44,844 bases of DNA from Coprobacillus sp. (GTDB lineage: Bacteria; Bacillota_I; Bacilli_A; RFN20; CAG-826): the NCBI GenBank assembly GCA_021203805.1, contig JAJQAM010000006.1, positions 1-44,844 on the forward strand, given 5' to 3'. Made by a program: the position numbers and the translations under genes. The notes beneath the pieces were generated by a model that saw only the letters and a program-made list of their open reading frames with translations, did not search any database and was not told where the DNA came from. Below are positions 7,868-16,423 of this stretch, piece by piece (the first letter of the stretch is position 1; each line of letters begins with the position of its first letter).

Positions 7868-9205
7868 TTATTTACCTACGCAGAATCTAGAGAATATCTC
7901 TTTAGAGATATCCACTTTATTATCTTCCCCTAGTATATCTAGGACATTTTGATAAGCGGAATAGAGGTGAATACCCACTAAGTCCATGCTTACCCCATTT
8001 TTAGCGTCTTCCTGGGCGGCCGCTAAATTTTCTCTCATATTAGAAAGAAGCCCTAACTGTCTTGTATTATTTAAGCTTGCCGTTTTATAAATCGATTCAT
8101 CGATATTAAATAGTTTAAATATTTCGCTCTTTAATCCTTCAATATCTCCGTTTATTGCGGAAATACAGAGTAAATCTTTATTATTTTTCTGGAAATTAGG
8201 TGCTAAATCCGCTTTATTATAAACCACTATTTTAGTCTTATTATTTACTAAATCTAGAATCTTTTTATCTTCCTCATCTAGGTCTTCGTTAGCGTTTAGC
8301 ATCACTATCACAAGGTCACTTTTCTCAATAGCTTCCTTTGTCTTTTCAACGCCCATGGTCTCCACTTTGTTCTCGGTGTCTCTGAGTCCTGCGGTGTCTA
8401 AAAGGTGCAAGGTTAAGCCGCCGAGATTAACATCACCCTCAACAATATCTCGAGTTGTTCCCTTCTCATCGCTTACAATCGCTTTATTTTCTCCAAGAAG
8501 GGCATTTAGGAGAGTGGATTTACCAACATTAGGTTTCCCCACAATCGCCACATTGATTCCTTCTTTAATGAGCTGTCCTTGCTTTCCATCTTTAATGAGA
8601 TCATCGATTTGACTAATAAGACTAGAGGTGGTTTCTATCACTCTGTCAGAGTTAGCTTCTTCAATATCCTCATACTCTGGAAAGTCAATATTGACCTCAA
8701 TTAGAGATAAAAGATCGGCGATTTGCTCTTTTATTGGAGAAATAAGCTTAGATGTTTCTCCTTCTAGAGAGAGCATCGAAATGTTTTTAGCCTCTACTGT
8801 CGTCGCGTTTATTACATCATTAACCGCTTCCGCTTGAACTAGATCCATCTTTTGATTAAGAAACGCTCTTGATGTATACTCGCCGTTTGTGGCCATTCTC
8901 GCTCCGTTTTTAAGCAAAACACCAATGATTTGATTAGTTATTACCATAGAGCCATGGCAAATTATCTCCGCCATATCTTCACCGGTGTATGACTTAGGGC
9001 CTTTATATAAAACCACGACAACTTCATCAATAACTTCGTTGTTATCCACTATTTTGCCAATAATTGTGCTTCTTTCACTAATAGTGCTAATATCCTTAGA
9101 AAAGCATTTATTGACTATGCTAAAAGTCTCGTCCCCTGAGACTCTAATGATGGCTAGTGCGCTTTTAATTGGCGCGGTGCTTAAGGCAACAATTGTTTCA
9201 AACAT
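7868..9205 (-). CDS. mnmE: tRNA modification GTPase MnmE
   Basis: MnmE with MnmG installs cmnm5U at tRNA wobble position 34. The 445-residue product has the N-terminal folate-binding domain (ETIVALSTAPIKSALAIIR), a helical domain, and an inserted G domain with GKPNVGKS, DTAGLRDT and NKAD. It ends in the family's C-terminal catalytic motif as FCVGK. The start at 9205 matches the family start exactly. There is no Shine-Dalgarno; a TATAAT ends 7 nt before the ATG, so the mRNA may be leaderless. It begins a second transcript after the jag terminator. Confidence 0.95.
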   Translation of the reverse strand: MFETIVALSTAPIKSALAIIRVSGDETFSIVNKCFSKDISTISERSTIIGKIVDNNEVIDEVVVVLYKGPKSYTGEDMAEIICHGSMVITNQIIGVLLKNGARMATNGEYTSRAFLNQKMDLVQAEAVNDVINATTVEAKNISMLSLEGETSKLISPIKEQIADLLSLIEVNIDFPEYEDIEEANSDRVIETTSSLISQIDDLIKDGKQGQLIKEGINVAIVGKPNVGKSTLLNALLGENKAIVSDEKGTTRDIVEGDVNLGGLTLHLLDTAGLRDTENKVETMGVEKTKEAIEKSDLVIVMLNANEDLDEEDKKILDLVNNKTKIVVYNKADLAPNFQKNNKDLLCISAINGDIEGLKSEIFKLFNIDESIYKTASLNNTRQLGLLSNMRENLAAAQEDAKNGVSMDLVGIHLYSAYQNVLDILGEDNKVDISKEIFSRFCVGK

Positions 9206-9212
9206 ACAAATT

Positions 9213-9218
9213 ATTATA
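9213..9218 (-). promoter_or_regulatory. -10 element of mnmE promoter, leaderless spacing
   Basis: On the minus strand TATAAT occupies 9218-9213 and the start codon begins at 9205, 7 nt later. Transcription would start at or one base before the ATG. No good -35 is visible; the matching region falls in the jag terminator stem. Confidence 0.5.
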
Positions 9219-9228
9219 TACCAAACAT

Positions 9229-9255
9229 AAAGAAAAACACCCTTCTAGGTGTTTT
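9229..9255 (-). terminator. Terminator after jag
   Basis: AAAACACC (9255-9248 read leftwards) pairs with GGTGTTTT (9241-9234) around a 6-nt loop, followed by TCTTT on the minus strand. It splits the rpmH-jag transcript from mnmE. Confidence 0.75.
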
Positions 9256-9276
9256 CTTATATAGATTTTGGTGGTC

Positions 9277-9897
9277 TTACTCCTTTTTCTCACTAGTTTC
9301 AGGGTCATAGATTAGCTGAACTCTTCTATGCGCTCCTTCGCCAGTAGAAACGCTCTTTACTCCTTTAATGTTATTAACAGCATTGTGGATGACTCTTCTC
9401 TCATCAGATGGCATCTCTTCAAAGGTATAAGTTTCGTGTGTTTTTCTAACCTTAAAGGCAAGACTTCTAGCAACCTTTTCTAGTCTCTTGTACTTGCCGC
9501 TTTTATAACCATTTACATCCAAAAGAATGCGGAAATGATGGCGGAATTGCTTAGAAACCACGGCATTTGTAAGCTCATTAAGAGCCTGAAGTGTCTTTCC
9601 GTTTTTACCAATAAGAATTGGGTTATGAATAGAATCAATAGTAATAGTAATAATGTCATCGCGGATTACAGTTTTAACGCTAGATTCAATTCCAAACGAA
9701 TCAATAACATTTAGAATATAGTTTTCAGCATATTCAATAACCTCAGCGAGATCATAGACATCGACGATAACCTTCTTTCTTCCAAAAGGGCCCTTATCTT
9801 CACTTGAGACATATAATAAATCACTAACTTCTAAACCTAGATCTTCAGCCGCATTATTTAACGCTTCTTCTAGGGTTTTTCCTGAATAACTTGTCAT
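9277..9897 (-). CDS. jag: Jag/KhpB-type RNA-binding protein
   Basis: Jag (KhpB, EloR) is a cytosolic RNA-binding protein linked to cell elongation and sRNA/mRNA control in Firmicutes, usually paired with KhpA. The 206-residue protein shows all three parts: the N-terminal Jag-N (YSGKTLEEALNNAAEDLGL...VSSEDKGPFGRKKVIVDV), a KH domain with NPILIGKNGKTLQALNEL, and the C-terminal R3H domain (LPSDERRVIHNAV-type, here MPSDERRVIHNAVNN). A strong AAGGAGGAGC precedes the start. It follows yidC by 15 nt, the standard order. Confidence 0.93.
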   Translation of the reverse strand: MTSYSGKTLEEALNNAAEDLGLEVSDLLYVSSEDKGPFGRKKVIVDVYDLAEVIEYAENYILNVIDSFGIESSVKTVIRDDIITITIDSIHNPILIGKNGKTLQALNELTNAVVSKQFRHHFRILLDVNGYKSGKYKRLEKVARSLAFKVRKTHETYTFEEMPSDERRVIHNAVNNIKGVKSVSTGEGAHRRVQLIYDPETSEKKE

Positions 9898-9912
9898 TTT
9901 GCTCCTCCTTTT

Positions 9913-11502
9913 TTACTTTTTGGCCGTTTTTACTTTAGCGTCCTTCGCTCTAATTTTTCTAATATTCCTCTTTCCAATAATGTCCATAATCCAAGTTGTA
10001 AGGCAACCGATTAAGGCTCCAAGGAACCAGTAAATACACATTGCGGACACAAGGAAGAAGCCCATGATAACAATCATAGCGAGCATGACCCACTGAAAGA
10101 TACGCATTCTATTCTGCTGCTGCGTCTGGCCTGGGTTCTTGCCTGTCTTAGAAACTTTCTTCATTCTGTTTCTTTGAAGCAGCCTAGGTAAGAGCATCTG
10201 CATAACCTGAGCTCCCGCCATCAAAATAAAGATGATTAAAGCGGTGACCGCTCCATAAGGCGCGGACCAGTTAGCCCCATTAAACAGGATGCTACTAATG
10301 GTTTCTGACAGCATCATGCCCAGGAATGTACCAGTGGACAGATAGGCACTTCCCTGTAAAGCACCCCATACACAGAGGAATACAGGGAACTGGACAATCA
10401 TTATCAGCATCGACCCCATAGGATTAATGTGGTACTTTTTGTAGAGTTTTTGTTGCTCCGCTGCTAAGAGCTGTCTTTCTCTTTGCGAAGTGTTGGAATT
10501 TGGATATTTTTGTTGAATCTTTGCCATTTCTGGTTGCAAAGCATTCATCTTCTGGTTAGCGAGAGTGGATCTGAAGGTAATAAGAGACATCACAATTCTC
10601 ACGACAAGAGTCATGAAAATAAGGGCGAGAATTTGAGGCACACCATTTTCAATATTAAGGCCTAGTCCTACAAATCCTTCTACCATCTTATCCATGCACC
10701 AGCCAATTGGATAAACAAGTAGTCCAGTGAAGAAACCTATGTTCCAAGAGTATCGGTAGGTTTTCGCTTCAATGGAAACCGGTCCTTTATTGCTTCCGTA
10801 CCCGTAGTAGCCGTATTCGCCTCCGGACACGGAAAGACAGGATCTATAACTAGAAATGTTAGATTCTTGTGTGGATACATAGTAATCGATAAAGTCAACG
10901 TCAGGATATTCATCGACGGCAATCATACCTCTGACTTCTTCGTTATAAATATACCAGTTTGCCCATAGCTCAGCATCTAGACTTCTCTCAGCGCTTGAGT
11001 CATAGAATTTAATGTATCCATATGTGTCAAGAACATCTCTGATGTTCTCCACGGTGAAAACATTATCTTCTGGTAGATTTGTTTTGGCTAATAGCTCTTC
11101 GTCTGTTTCATTAAGCGCTGTCTCGAGGGCGTGAGCGAGAACAACCTGATCAAGAGTCTCAAAATATATTAAAGACGGCTCTCTCATTCCTTCTTCAACA
11201 GCGTTATAAACGATGTTATAGACGCATTCACTATTACTTATATCCGCATAATAATAGACATCATCAGCAAAGGTGTAATCATAGCCTTCAATGGAAGTAA
11301 GCTGGACAAGCTTAGAGGTGTTAACACTTCCGTCCGCTTCCGCTTCCTCCATCGTCATATATTCGGTTACACCATAATCGAAGGCATATAGAATATTTGC
11401 TTTATCTTTGGCCGAACAAAAAGAAGCAGTACAACCTGATAAAGTCAATATACCAACAAGGGCGGCGGTGCACCCTAATCCTATTTTTTTCTTTTTTTTC
11501 AT
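9913..11502 (-). CDS. yidC: YidC/Oxa1-family membrane insertase with extra extracytoplasmic domain
   Basis: YidC inserts and folds membrane proteins, alone or with SecYEG. It starts with a lipoprotein signal (KKKKK, hydrophobic run, lipobox LSGC with Cys24). Gram-positive YidC usually runs straight to the first core helix and is about 260-300 residues; here about 225 extra residues (25-250), acidic and Tyr-rich (ending YGYYGYGS), come first and the total is 529. The core is normal: helices near 255-275 and 289-309 with the conserved hydrophilic-groove Arg at residue 302 (LVVRIVMSL), the cytosolic hairpin NALQPEMAKIQQKY, NPMGSMLIM...QFPVF and a Lys-rich tail. The start codon directly follows the rnpA stop (TAAATG). 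Confidence 0.92.
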   Translation of the reverse strand: MKKKKKIGLGCTAALVGILTLSGCTASFCSAKDKANILYAFDYGVTEYMTMEEAEADGSVNTSKLVQLTSIEGYDYTFADDVYYYADISNSECVYNIVYNAVEEGMREPSLIYFETLDQVVLAHALETALNETDEELLAKTNLPEDNVFTVENIRDVLDTYGYIKFYDSSAERSLDAELWANWYIYNEEVRGMIAVDEYPDVDFIDYYVSTQESNISSYRSCLSVSGGEYGYYGYGSNKGPVSIEAKTYRYSWNIGFFTGLLVYPIGWCMDKMVEGFVGLGLNIENGVPQILALIFMTLVVRIVMSLITFRSTLANQKMNALQPEMAKIQQKYPNSNTSQRERQLLAAEQQKLYKKYHINPMGSMLIMIVQFPVFLCVWGALQGSAYLSTGTFLGMMLSETISSILFNGANWSAPYGAVTALIIFILMAGAQVMQMLLPRLLQRNRMKKVSKTGKNPGQTQQQNRMRIFQWVMLAMIVIMGFFLVSAMCIYWFLGALIGCLTTWIMDIIGKRNIRKIRAKDAKVKTAKK

Positions 11503-11844
11503 TTATTCTATAAAGAGCCTTTCGATCTGTTTAAGCCCCTCATAGAGAAATTCGCTATTTTCTTTATATTCGAAGTTTAGGAAGTTTTTCTTAATTATAA
11601 TGACAAGATCTATTTCTCTAGAGGTATCGATGTGGTGGTCAAGCATGGCCTTGACTTGCCTTTTTACTTTGTTTCGGGTAACAGCATCACCCGTTTTTGT
11701 GGAAGTTGTAACTCCAATTCTTACGTGACTAATATCGTGATTTTCTAAATAATGAATAACAACTGTTTTGGTGGTAATTACCTTACCATTATCAATGACT
11801 GATGTATAATCGCTCGATTTGAGAAGTCGAAATTCGCGTTTCAT
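11503..11844 (-). CDS. rnpA: Ribonuclease P protein component
   Basis: RnpA is the protein subunit of RNase P, which matures tRNA 5' ends. The 113-residue product has the signature TRNKVKRQVKAML (RNR-like motif) and the N-terminal MKREFRLLKSSDY. It lies 5 nt after rpmH and is joined to yidC by TAAATG. No separate ribosome binding site is visible, so coupling to rpmH is likely. Confidence 0.95.
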   Translation of the reverse strand: MKREFRLLKSSDYTSVIDNGKVITTKTVVIHYLENHDISHVRIGVTTSTKTGDAVTRNKVKRQVKAMLDHHIDTSREIDLVIIIKKNFLNFEYKENSEFLYEGLKQIERLFIE

Positions 11845-11849
11845 AAAAA

Positions 11850-11984
11850 CTATGCCGCGAGCTTCTTTCTTCCTTTCGCTCTACGACTAGCGAGTATTTT
11901 TCTGCCGCTGGCACTTCTACTTCTAGCGCGGTATCCCGATACGTGAGCACGTTTAACCTTACTTGGTTGATATGTTCTCTTCAT
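11850..11984 (-). CDS. rpmH: Ribosomal protein L34
   Basis: This is the 44-residue basic L34: MKRTYQPSKVKR... ending GRKILASRRAKGRKKLAA. A longer open frame reaches 12080, but the family start is the ATG at 11984, with a GGAAAGGGAAAG purine run upstream. It is the first gene on the minus side of the origin and is read from the promoter at 12021-12049. Confidence 0.97.
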   Translation of the reverse strand: MKRTYQPSKVKRAHVSGYRARSRSASGRKILASRRAKGRKKLAA

Positions 11985-12020
11985 AGTCGCTTTCCCTTTC
12001 CTTTCGTTAATCAAGTAAAA

Positions 12021-12049
12021 AGTATAAATGCAATATATAAATAAAGCAA
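12021..12049 (-). promoter_or_regulatory. Promoter of rpmH operon
   Basis: On the minus strand TTGCTT (12049-12044), a 17-nt spacer and TATACT (12026-12021) match a sigma-A promoter, giving a leader of about 30 nt before rpmH. Confidence 0.65.
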
Positions 12050-12084
12050 TTAAAAATTGCCTTATTGTATATTCCACCATTATA

Positions 12085-12384
12085 GATGATTTTCACACTG
12101 TCATTACACTACTTACAGTGTCAAAATTTTCTTTTTACACACAAAGTGTGTAATCATATATCTCTAACCTAATATGGAGTTGTTCACATTTTTTAACTCT
12201 TTTGTTGATAGTTTTCCACACTTATCCACAAAATAATTTTGTTAGTTCGGTGGAAAACGCCTACTTTTCCCTTCTTATGCCTCTCTTTTTGGTGGAAAAC
12301 TTAATTTTTCCTCGTTTTCAAAAATCTCAATGTGGAATAATACTATCTATTATTCTATAATAAGGGCTGTTGAGGTAAACGCTT
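12085..12384. other. oriC: Chromosomal replication origin region (oriC)
   Basis: The region between rpmH and dnaA has no gene. It holds one perfect DnaA box TTATCCACA (12222-12230), an adjacent near-box TTTTCCACA (12212-12220), two copies of GGTGGAAAAC in the opposite sense (12249-12258 and 12291-12300) and TGTGGAATAA (12331-12340). An AT-rich stretch (about 12336-12365), just before dnaA, is a candidate unwinding element. Two inverted repeats lie on the rpmH side: ACACTGT/ACAGTGT (12095-12121) and TTACACAC-aaa-GTGTGTAA (12135-12153). Position between rpmH and dnaA and the divergent gene order support an origin; box function is inferred. Confidence 0.85.
12331..12361 (+). promoter_or_regulatory. 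Probable dnaA promoter overlapping a DnaA-box-like site
   Basis: TATAAT at 12356-12361 lies 23 nt before the dnaA ATG. The -35 position falls on the TGTGGAATAA site, so DnaA could repress its own gene, as known in other bacteria. The -35 itself is poor. Confidence 0.5.
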
Positions 12385-13764
12385 ATGAATTACAATAATG
12401 CATCTGTCTCTGAGACAACAAAATTATGGGGTAGAATCCTTAATTATATTAAGGATGCATTAGACGAAAATGTCGTCTATGATTCCTTTTTTAAAGATAC
12501 TTATATCCAAGAGATTGAAGATAACACCATCTTAGTAGTGGTGAACTCTTCTCTCACTAAAACTTTACTCCAAAGTAAATATAAAGATCTAGTGGATGAA
12601 GCGGTTAGAGAGATAACTGAATCTGACTATAAGATTGAATACGCTACTTTAGAGGAATTAAAAGACCGCTCTCAAAGTAGAACAGGGACACAAAAACAGC
12701 AAACGTTCTTTGAAAATGCGTCCCTCAACCCCAAACAAACCTTTGCTAATTTTGTCGTTGGACCCTTCAATTTAGAGGCTAATCAAGCGGCCACACTTAT
12801 ATCATGTGATCCAGGAAAAATGTTTAATCCATTATTCATTTATTCTGAGTCTGGACTTGGTAAGACTCACCTTCTAAATGCAATAGGTAACTATATAGTT
12901 AAAAACGGAACAAACCAGCCTAAAGTCCTTAATATTTCTGCGGATGTGTTCGTGGATGAATACCTTAGATTTGTTAAAGGAGATAAGGAAGCGGAGTCTA
13001 TTAAAGACTACTTTAAAACAGTGGATGTCTTCCTTGTGGATGACATCCAGTTCCTCGCAGATAAGCCTAAAACCGAAGAGATGTTCTTCTATGTGTTCTC
13101 TTCGCTAGTTAGCGCTAATAAACAAGTTGTTATTACTTCTGATAGACAGCCTAATGAATTAAAAGGCTTAACAGACCGCCTTGTCACTAGATTTAATCAA
13201 GGCCTAGTGGTGTCAATTAAAGAGCCAGATAGAGAAACCTGCATTGAAATTCTTAAAAAGAAAATTGAAGAGAATAATCTAGAGGTTTCTAACTTTGATG
13301 AAAACGTTCTAGTTTTCATCGCAGATAACTTCTCTCACAATATCCGTGAGCTTGAAGGAGCACTTAATCGCTTAATCTTCTATATGGTGAATAGAAAGAA
13401 AACCGATAAGGTCACTCTTGATTTTGCGCTTGATGCCTTATCATCCCTTACCGGCACTAACAATATCGCTACCACCATTAATGAAAAGAAGATTATTGAT
13501 ATTGTCGCGGATTATTATAATCTCTCTCCTTCCCAGCTTACCGGTAAGATCAGAACGGGTCAGGTCGCTCTTGCTCGTCATATCGCGATGTATCTCATTC
13601 GTAATATCCTTACCGATGTTTCTCTTAAGAAAATTGGAGACATCTTTGGGGGTAAAGATCACACAACGGTGATAAACGGTGTACAAAGAGTGGAAAAAGA
13701 GTTGAAAACAGATGCCTCTTTAAAGGCCGCTGTGGACGAGCTAACAAGGAGAATAAAAGGATAG
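12385..13764 (+). CDS. dnaA: Chromosomal replication initiator DnaA
   Basis: DnaA binds DnaA boxes at oriC and opens the duplex. The 459 residues show the four domains: an N-terminal oligomerisation part (residues 1-80), a linker, the AAA+ ATPase with Walker A SGLGKTHL and Walker B FLVDDIQFL, and the C-terminal box-binding helix-turn-helix ending GGKDHTTVINGVQRV. The family signature is usually GGRDHTTVxHA, so R-to-K and H-to-N changes in the DNA-contact loop are mild deviations. GAGGT precedes the start at good spacing. Confidence 0.97.
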   Translation: MNYNNASVSETTKLWGRILNYIKDALDENVVYDSFFKDTYIQEIEDNTILVVVNSSLTKTLLQSKYKDLVDEAVREITESDYKIEYATLEELKDRSQSRTGTQKQQTFFENASLNPKQTFANFVVGPFNLEANQAATLISCDPGKMFNPLFIYSESGLGKTHLLNAIGNYIVKNGTNQPKVLNISADVFVDEYLRFVKGDKEAESIKDYFKTVDVFLVDDIQFLADKPKTEEMFFYVFSSLVSANKQVVITSDRQPNELKGLTDRLVTRFNQGLVVSIKEPDRETCIEILKKKIEENNLEVSNFDENVLVFIADNFSHNIRELEGALNRLIFYMVNRKKTDKVTLDFALDALSSLTGTNNIATTINEKKIIDIVADYYNLSPSQLTGKIRTGQVALARHIAMYLIRNILTDVSLKKIGDIFGGKDHTTVINGVQRVEKELKTDASLKAAVDELTRRIKG

Positions 13765-13897
13765 CTCTTTATTATTAAATAAAGAATGAATTAAAAAAGC
13801 CGGTGTGATAGAATAACAATTAAGGACTTACTAACATATCCACCGAAATAATAATAATTGTTAATAAAATATAAGAAGAAGAAAGGAATAACTATTT

Positions 13898-15028
13898 ATG
13901 AGATTCACGGTCAAAAGAGATGAACTTGTCAAAGGCTTAAACAGCGCTTCTAGAGCAGTGTCTTCTAAAAACACTAATCCAGTATTAGCCACTCTTAAGT
14001 TTGATTTAAACGAAGAAGGCCTATTCGTACTTGGATCTAATGGAGACTATGCTATTAGAACTAAGATTCCTTATAAGGATAGCGATGGCAACGATGTTAT
14101 CCGTAATTATGAATTCGGTTCAGTTTTAATTAACAGCAAAATTGTCTGTGAGATTGCTCGTAAGACAACTGGCGAAGAGCTTACTTTTGAAGTCCTTGAT
14201 TCTACAGTGGTCAACATCTCTGATTCTAAAAAGGCCGAGTATCAATTAAATTGTATTCGAAGCGAAGAATATGTGGACTTTGATCTAGAGACCGAAGGAA
14301 CTTCCTTTGAACTTCCTACCTCTCTATTTGCTAAGATTGTTGAGCAGACCGCTTTTGCAGCGTCCACTAAAGACCAAAGGCCTATTCTTACCGCAGTCAA
14401 CCTTGAAGCAGCGGACGGAACACTAACCGCTACCGCAACCGATAGCGCGCGCATGGCGAGAAAAACCACCACAATTAATCCAGACCTTACCTTCTCTGCT
14501 AATATCCCCGCCAAGATTCTTGTGGAGATTGAGCACCTTGCTGAAGGCAGCGAATCTGTCTCTTGTTACATCAATTCTCGTAGAGCGTTATTCACTTTTG
14601 GAGACACAATCGTCTCCACAAGCCTCATCTCTGGAGAGTATCCAAACACTAAGAATATTGTTCCAAAGGTGACTAACTACACCCTTGAAGTAAACGCTAA
14701 AGATCTAATTTCTTCGATTGAAGGCGCGGTTGTCTTAAACGAAGACAATAAAGAAAGCGCGGTGGAACTCTTTATGAGCCCAGAAGCAGTGGATATTACC
14801 TCGAGATCTCAGCAGCAAGGCTCTTCTAAGCTCAAAGTTGAGCCCTTTAGATTTGAGGGACAAAACTTCCGTGTGGCCTTTAACTCGCAGTTTGTTATTC
14901 AAGCGATTAATGCGGTGGGAAGCGAAGATGTCACATTCCTCTTTGTTGGAGAGATGAAACCATTCGTGGTTAAAAATAACTCGGATGATTCTATCGTTGA
15001 AGTGGTCACCCCTGTACGCACATACTAG
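13898..15028 (+). CDS. dnaN: DNA polymerase III beta sliding clamp
   Basis: DnaN is the ring clamp that tethers DNA polymerase to the template. The 376-residue product has three clamp repeats: MRFTVKRDELVKGLNSASRAVSSKN at the start, SRPILTAV-like DQRPILTAVNLE in the middle, and the closing VVKNN...VVTPVRTY in place of the usual MPMR end. AGAAAGGAAT lies upstream of ATG 13898. It is 133 nt after dnaA; a near-box ATATCCACC lies in that gap. It ends in front of a terminator. Confidence 0.96.
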   Translation: MRFTVKRDELVKGLNSASRAVSSKNTNPVLATLKFDLNEEGLFVLGSNGDYAIRTKIPYKDSDGNDVIRNYEFGSVLINSKIVCEIARKTTGEELTFEVLDSTVVNISDSKKAEYQLNCIRSEEYVDFDLETEGTSFELPTSLFAKIVEQTAFAASTKDQRPILTAVNLEAADGTLTATATDSARMARKTTTINPDLTFSANIPAKILVEIEHLAEGSESVSCYINSRRALFTFGDTIVSTSLISGEYPNTKNIVPKVTNYTLEVNAKDLISSIEGAVVLNEDNKESAVELFMSPEAVDITSRSQQQGSSKLKVEPFRFEGQNFRVAFNSQFVIQAINAVGSEDVTFLFVGEMKPFVVKNNSDDSIVEVVTPVRTY

Positions 15029-15063
15029 GCCTAAATTTAATATCATCCAGCATTATATAAATT

Positions 15064-15090
15064 AAGAGAATTAAATAATTCTCTTTTTTT
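15064..15090 (+). terminator. Terminator after dnaN
   Basis: AAGAGAATT pairs with AATTCTCTT around an AAAT loop, followed by six further T. It ends the dnaA-dnaN transcript. Confidence 0.75.
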
Positions 15091-15101
15091 ACATAATAAT
15101 G

Positions 15102-15107
15102 TATAAT
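15102..15107 (+). promoter_or_regulatory. -10 element for yaaA-recF-gyrBA
   Basis: TATAAT just after the dnaN terminator places a start near 15114, 12 nt before yaaA. No good -35 is seen. Confidence 0.45.
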
Positions 15108-15125
15108 ATTCACAAGAGGTTTTTA

Positions 15126-15359
15126 ATGGGTAAAACTGAGTTCAAATTCACGAGTGAAAACCACTACATTTTACTTCAAGATTTTCTTAAGTTAATTGGT
15201 GAAACTGGTTCTGGAGGAGAAGCAAAAGTCTATCTCCAAGAAGTTAAGGTTTTAGTCAACGGAGAAAAAGAAGATCGAAGAGGAAGAAAACTCTATAGTG
15301 GTGACAGCGTGAAAATTCATCATAATACCTATCTCATTAGTGAAGATCATGACGATTAA
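15126..15359 (+). CDS. yaaA: S4-domain protein YaaA/RlbA
   Basis: This small S4-like RNA-binding protein lies between dnaN and recF in most Firmicutes. ATG 15126 with AAGAGG upstream gives 77 residues; an in-frame ATG at 15099 overlaps the promoter -10 and is less likely. The S4 motif is GETGSGGEAKVYLQE, then VLVNGEKEDRRGRKLYSGD, which is the RNA-binding alpha-L turn. It overlaps recF by 11 nt. A role in ribosome assembly has been suggested for the family. Confidence 0.88.
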   Translation: MGKTEFKFTSENHYILLQDFLKLIGETGSGGEAKVYLQEVKVLVNGEKEDRRGRKLYSGDSVKIHHNTYLISEDHDD

Positions 15360-16398
15360 TGAACTCAAAGTTAAAAATTTCCGTTCTCATGAATATCTAG
15401 ATTTGTCTTTTTCAAGCGCTATTAACTCGCTGGTAGGCCCTAACGGCGCAGGGAAGACAAATATCCTAGAGGCTATCTATTACCTCTCCCTTGGCCGCTC
15501 ATTTCTCACTCTTGACTCAAAAGAGCTAATCCAGAAAGGAAAAGAGAGAGCCACGATAGAAGCGGTTATCAGTGAAGGCAAGAGAACTAACACCATTAAA
15601 ATCATCATTACTAGAGAAGGCAGAGCTATTCTAGTCAACGGAAAGCCTATCCACCACCTCGCAGAGCTTTCCTCTCTCGTTAATGTTCTCCTCTTTGTCC
15701 CATCGGATGTGGACCTTTTTCGTGGAGCCCCTCATGAAAGACGCCGCTACCTCGATATTTCTATCTCAAAGATGTATCCCGCTTATATGGACTTATTAAG
15801 CGAATATAATAAGCTCCTTAAGCAGAGAAACGTCGTTCTTAAAAGCGAAAGCGTTGACACTAATTTATTAGATAGTGTCACCGCGCTTCTTGTTAATGCA
15901 TCTAAACCCATTGATGAGTATCGGGAGCGATACGTTAAAGAATTAAACCGCGTATTTAATTCACTACTAACCGCTCTAACGGGCGAAGATAGTCATCTTG
16001 AGATAATCTATCGCCCCTTCGTTAATGTCGGCGAGAACTATCTTAACGACGCATTAAAAGCATTTAACGCCTCGCTAGATAGAGATCTAAAACTTAAATC
16101 CACTTCCATTGGAATTCATCACGAGGACTTCTCTGTCCTCTATAAAGGAGAGGATATCTCCGTTTATGGATCTCAGGGAGAGAATAGAATTGTTGCCCTT
16201 GCTCTTAAGCTCACTCCTTACTACCTCATCAAAGATGAGGATAAGAAACCCATCATCTTACTTGATGATGTCATGAGCGAACTCGATAAAGAAAGCAAAG
16301 ATAGACTTACTAAGCTTCTCCCTACGCTTAAGCAGGTCTTCATAAGCGGAACCACTCATGAAATAGATAACGCTAGGGAATTTATTATTAAAAAGTAA
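15349..16398 (+). CDS. recF: DNA replication and repair protein RecF
   Basis: RecF is an SMC-like ATPase that helps load RecA at gaps. Walker A is LVGPNGAGKTNILEAI, the ABC signature is in YGSQGENRIVALALKL, and Walker B is IILLDDVMSELD. The ATG at 15349 (MTINELKVKNFRSHEYL) matches the family start; a GTG at 15340 would add three residues. The start lies inside yaaA, so translation is coupled. About 350 residues is normal length. Confidence 0.95.
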   Translation: MTINELKVKNFRSHEYLDLSFSSAINSLVGPNGAGKTNILEAIYYLSLGRSFLTLDSKELIQKGKERATIEAVISEGKRTNTIKIIITREGRAILVNGKPIHHLAELSSLVNVLLFVPSDVDLFRGAPHERRRYLDISISKMYPAYMDLLSEYNKLLKQRNVVLKSESVDTNLLDSVTALLVNASKPIDEYRERYVKELNRVFNSLLTALTGEDSHLEIIYRPFVNVGENYLNDALKAFNASLDRDLKLKSTSIGIHHEDFSVLYKGEDISVYGSQGENRIVALALKLTPYYLIKDEDKKPIILLDDVMSELDKESKDRLTKLLPTLKQVFISGTTHEIDNAREFIIKK

Positions 16399-16423
16399 TT
16401 AATTATTATTCGGAGGAAATAAT

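Noticed and set aside
12000..12080. N-terminal extension of rpmH (hydrophobic stretch)
   Set aside because: The frame is open by chance upstream of L34 and covers the promoter; L34 starts at 11984 in all relatives I know.
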